Positions 61,094-64,000 of a DNA stretch of 64,000 nucleotides are shown in pieces. The notes under the pieces are model-generated. The model was not told the DNA's origin and ran no database searches. It was given only the letters and a program-made list of their open reading frames with translations. Origin of the DNA: Diplonema japonicum (Eukaryota > Euglenozoa > Diplonemea > Diplonemida > Diplonemidae). The translations under genes and the position numbers were made by a program. Each line of letters begins with the position of its first letter. Position 1 is the first letter of the stretch. Location of the stretch: the NCBI GenBank assembly GCA_964019335.1, contig OZ025703.1, positions 1 through 64,000 of the forward strand, given 5' to 3'.

Positions 61094-64000
61094 ATGGGAA
61101 GCTTGAGGACGTTGGAAGTGTTGTGGGTGGCGATTACAATGGTTTGTGTGCTCTTGGCGGGGACAGGGGCGGAGGCGGTGGATCCAGCAAGGCAGTCGAC
61201 GACGCAGCCTCTGACGGTGTCCTCGCTCGCCTCGTCTCTGGGGGAGACGGTGGAGGCCTTTCGGGGGGTGGTGGCGGACTCCCTTGTGGGGCAGGCGGAC
61301 GCCTTGATCGACGCCCTCGGGGTGCGCAGCGCGGTGGAGGCGATGACGGAGAGCCTGGAGCTGCTGAACGATTTGAAGGATCAGGCGGTCGCTGCTGTGG
61401 ACGAGATGGCGGAGTTCTTCGAGGGCAGCGTGGTGGGGACCTTCGTCGACGAGATCAGCGACCTCGCCGGGAACCTGAAACCCTACATCCGCACCTTCTC
61501 CGGGCAGTGCTCCGCTGCCGCCGGCTCGTCGAACAGGAAGGCGATGCTCCTTGAGGCACAGCAGAACCACCACTTGAGGAGGAGGAGGGTGGCGAAGTCC
61601 CTGTCGGGGGTCTGCTGCCCGACCGAGATGTTCTGCAACCACGCGAACCCGAACCTCCGAAACATAAGCTGCCCGCTCCTCACGGTGACCCTGGGCTTCT
61701 CGGTCTCGTACACGGGTTTGAAGAAGGGGAACTTTCAATTCACCCCCTCTGTGGGGCTCGGGGTGAGCATAGGGGTCAACACGAACCCTGGCGTTGAGAA
61801 CTGGTACGACCACCTCATGATCGGGGTGGGCCTTGGGTGGAGTGCCGGGGTCAACTACGAGAGGCCTGCGAAGACCCCGGTACCGACCCCGGTCCCTCCC
61901 ACTCCGTCTCCGTCCACCCCTTCTCCCAACACCCCTGCTCCTTCGACTCCTGGACCCGTCACTCCCTCCCCCTCGACGACTGTTCCCAGCACCTCTGTTC
62001 CTCGGACACGGGCACCTCGCACATCGGCACCGCGTACGCGCGCCCCGCCAACTTCTGCCCCACCCACGAGAGCTCCTCCCACTCGCGCGCCCCGCACCCG
62101 CGCCCCTCCCACGCCGGCGCCTCGCACCCCTGCCCCTCTCACGCCTGCACCCCGCACGCGCGCACCCCCCACACCCGTCCCGCGGACACCGATCCCTCCG
62201 ACACCTCAACCTGCAACGAAAAGCAGCGAGGGGTGTACCTCGAACGATGACTGTGGGTTGAGCGAGGAGTGCGAGGACGGGGTCTGCGTGCAGGAGACCA
62301 CGGTCGGACACGGGAGGAAGCCACTGTCTCTCCTGGAGGAGAAGAGGGACGGGAAGGTTCTTGCGTCTTCCACCACCGGATCTACCAGTTCTTCTTCTTC
62401 TTCTTCTTCTTCTTCTTCTTCTTCTTCTTCTTCTACTACTACTAGCAGCACATCGAAAAAGATAAAAGGCTTCTTCGCAAACACGAAGTTCGAGGTGTCC
62501 TTGTCCGTGGAATGGTTCGCGAATGCAGGGGCCTTCAGCGGCTTCGCCTTCACGATCGGGTTGGACATGCCTGCGATCGTGCAGGCGGTGACGGGGATCG
62601 ATGGGGTGAGCATCGTCTTCACGCACCCGCACTGGCGTTGCTTCGAGGTGGTCTCTGCAGCGACCTGGTGGAAAAACGTGTTCTTCGGGGGTTTCGGGTT
62701 GAACCTGAAGTCGTGGGAGGTGTTCAAGAAGTCGACGCCGCAGGCGACGACAGAGATGGACGCGGCGATCGACGGGTTGGAGGGACAGGTGAGGCGGTCG
62801 CTTCCCCAGATTGCGAAGGGTTGGAAGGACCAGAAGAAGAAGGCGATCACGGATGCGCGCGGGAACAAGTGGTCTGGGATCGGGTTCAGTTTGGGGATGG
62901 CGGCGACTCTGGAGGACACGCTTCCGGGGACGAGTTTGGCTTACGATCCCTCCGAGTGTCCTTCTGAGACAAACAGCAGGAACGAGTTTACCAGCCGGAA
63001 CACAGCGACCACCACTTCTTCGAGTTCTAGTTCCACCGCCACTGCTGCTGGAGTCACTATGATTGGTGGTGGTGATGATGATGATGATGGTTCTTCGTCC
63101 CCAACAACCCAGAGCAACAACAACAACAACAAAAACAAAAACAGCAGCAGCAACACGAGGGAGCTTTTAGACGCAGCATCAGACATTGGGAGCTTCATGG
63201 AGGTGATGAAACCGATCTTGAAGGACGGAGAGATCACGATGCCCTTCTGCCTCGGAGACTGCGAACACCCCACTCCAACAACGACGCTGTCCGGGACGGG
63301 TCGGATCGGGCAGCCCCCTACCTGCGACGGGGTGGAGGCGAGCGTGTCGGTGGACGAGCTGACGGTGGCGAACGTGGCCTATCTGATGACGAGCAACTTC
63401 GACAGGGACGTGGCGAGGGCCTTGGACACGATTCTCTCACCCGTGCTATCCTTCGGGATCCGGGACACGAAGCTCGCCCTCGCAGCGACGACCTCGGGGG
63501 TGAAGCTGTACGCGATCGGGTCGCCGAGGCTCCCGGACATCCTGCAGGGGGACTTCTTGGAGGTGGTGAAGGACGTGACGGAGAACTTCCGGGTGTCGGC
63601 GAGCGCGGAGCTGAAGTACGCCGGGTCGGCGGATCTGGAGCTGCGGATCGGGACGGACCCGGACACGTCGGAGAGCAACTTCGCGGTGGTGAACGTGGCG
63701 GGGACGCTCGGGATGAGCATCTACATAAACTACCAGCATTCCTTCGGGGGGCTCCCGAAGCAGACCCTCGGGGTGAACATCCCGCTGAAGGTGTGCGTGG
63801 AGCGGTGCAGCAGCGAGGACTACGGGGACCGCTACTTTTTGTACCTGGCGGGGGACCTGTCCCTGGTGGTGACCCCGTCGGCGCAGCTGGTGCGCGGGTC
63901 CTTGAAGGTGGACGGGTGGTGGTTCAACGCCCTGGGGCTTCCCTTCCTGCAGATCGGGGACATCATCCTCGGGGTGGAGTGGGATCTGAAGTCCCCGATC
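61094..64000 (+). CDS. Large secreted Pro/Thr-rich protein, family unknown, cut by window end
   Basis: A single frame is open from ATG 61094 through 969 codons to the last base; I read every codon and found no stop. Signal peptide residues 1-28 (LWVAITMVCVLLAGTGAEA). Residues about 30-255: helical start, Cys cluster (VCCPTEMFC), then Gly-rich beta strands (VTLGFSVSY, VGLGVSIGVN, MIGVGLGWSAGVNY). Residues about 258-375: mucin-like APxT/RAPPT repeats. Residues 382-404: small Cys motif C-x5-C-x5-C-x4-C. Then a 15-codon TCT serine run (62390-62434), a second beta-rich part (FEVSLSVEWFANAG, FAFTIGL), Asp and Asn runs, and further Gly-rich strands. I know no family with this layout. Codons end mostly in G or C. 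The long Arg-rich frame on the other strand is its shadow. Confidence 0.85.
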   Translation, partial: MGSLRTLEVLWVAITMVCVLLAGTGAEAVDPARQSTTQPLTVSSLASSLGETVEAFRGVVADSLVGQADALIDALGVRSAVEAMTESLELLNDLKDQAVAAVDEMAEFFEGSVVGTFVDEISDLAGNLKPYIRTFSGQCSAAAGSSNRKAMLLEAQQNHHLRRRRVAKSLSGVCCPTEMFCNHANPNLRNISCPLLTVTLGFSVSYTGLKKGNFQFTPSVGLGVSIGVNTNPGVENWYDHLMIGVGLGWSAGVNYERPAKTPVPTPVPPTPSPSTPSPNTPAPSTPGPVTPSPSTTVPSTSVPRTRAPRTSAPRTRAPPTSAPPTRAPPTRAPRTRAPPTPAPRTPAPLTPAPRTRAPPTPVPRTPIPPTPQPATKSSEGCTSNDDCGLSEECEDGVCVQETTVGHGRKPLSLLEEKRDGKVLASSTTGSTSSSSSSSSSSSSSSSSTTTSSTSKKIKGFFANTKFEVSLSVEWFANAGAFSGFAFTIGLDMPAIVQAVTGIDGVSIVFTHPHWRCFEVVSAATWWKNVFFGGFGLNLKSWEVFKKSTPQATTEMDAAIDGLEGQVRRSLPQIAKGWKDQKKKAITDARGNKWSGIGFSLGMAATLEDTLPGTSLAYDPSECPSETNSRNEFTSRNTATTTSSSSSSTATAAGVTMIGGGDDDDDGSSSPTTQSNNNNNKNKNSSSNTRELLDAASDIGSFMEVMKPILKDGEITMPFCLGDCEHPTPTTTLSGTGRIGQPPTCDGVEASVSVDELTVANVAYLMTSNFDRDVARALDTILSPVLSFGIRDTKLALAATTSGVKLYAIGSPRLPDILQGDFLEVVKDVTENFRVSASAELKYAGSADLELRIGTDPDTSESNFAVVNVAGTLGMSIYINYQHSFGGLPKQTLGVNIPLKVCVERCSSEDYGDRYFLYLAGDLSLVVTPSAQLVRGSLKVDGWWFNALGLPFLQIGDIILGVEWDLKSPI
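62390..62434 (+). repeat. (TCT)15 microsatellite inside a coding region
   Basis: Fifteen TCT codons in a row encode polyserine in the secreted protein, followed by three ACT. Such tracts change length easily while keeping frame. Confidence 0.85.

Noticed and set aside
61016-62632. 538-codon minus-strand frame, extremely Arg-rich
   Set aside because: Composition (runs of Arg/Gly) is what the antisense of a GC-rich coding region gives; the + strand frame has signal peptide, domains and no stop over the same bases.

Overview
The window is nuclear DNA of a unicellular, flagellated eukaryote. From 15.4 kb to the right edge every recognisable gene (22 loci) lies on the + strand. Genes carry very short cis-introns (mostly 31-44 nt, GTATG or GTGTG donors, CAG or TAG acceptors). 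Almost every start codon sits within about 25 nt of an AG that follows a pyrimidine-rich stretch, as expected for spliced-leader trans-splicing of polycistronic transcripts. The Hsp70 carries signatures I associate with trypanosomatid Hsp70, adenylosuccinate synthetase is the long type, and a selenocysteine-pathway kinase is present. I infer Euglenozoa; with cis-introns and abundant repeats a diplonemid fits best, but this is inference from sequence alone.

Layout. 1-1.85 kb: homopolymer-rich DNA with no convincing gene. 1.85-6.98 kb, minus strand: a rearranged non-LTR retrotransposon with a reverse transcriptase split and partly duplicated in permuted order, a restriction-like endonuclease domain and a long unrecognised C-terminal extension. 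6.98-15.4 kb: a nest of repeats with a palindrome centred near 11.16 kb, hAT-like short elements, degenerate CCGGT pentamer arrays, a remnant of a second endonuclease-type retroelement, and strong signs of CpG decay.

15.4-58.2 kb: the gene array. In order: Hsp70; two tandem Mex67/NXF mRNA exporters; adenylosuccinate synthetase; a small 4F5-like protein; a TTLL tubulin glutamylase; outer-arm dynein intermediate chain DNAI2; a kinesin; a G-patch protein; an XMAP215-type TOG protein; (palindromic repeats at 38.6-39.3 kb); a helical-repeat protein; L-seryl-tRNA(Sec) kinase; three unrecognised proteins; a secreted protein fusing an OS-9-type MRH lectin domain to an EDEM-type GH47 mannosidase; an M14 carboxypeptidase; a five-EF-hand protein; AK9-type multidomain adenylate kinase; a proline-rich protein; a membrane J-domain protein; glycine amidinotransferase. 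Flagellum and microtubule genes are prominent (TTLL, DNAI2, kinesin, XMAP215, AK9, EF-hand).

58.2-61.1 kb is A/T-homopolymer DNA with one doubtful small ORF and a 153-bp dispersed repeat. From 61,094 to the right edge a single + strand frame is open for 969 codons: a secreted Pro/Thr-rich protein of unknown family, cut by the window end. Exon joins below were worked out by hand from frame and homology; no transcript data were available.
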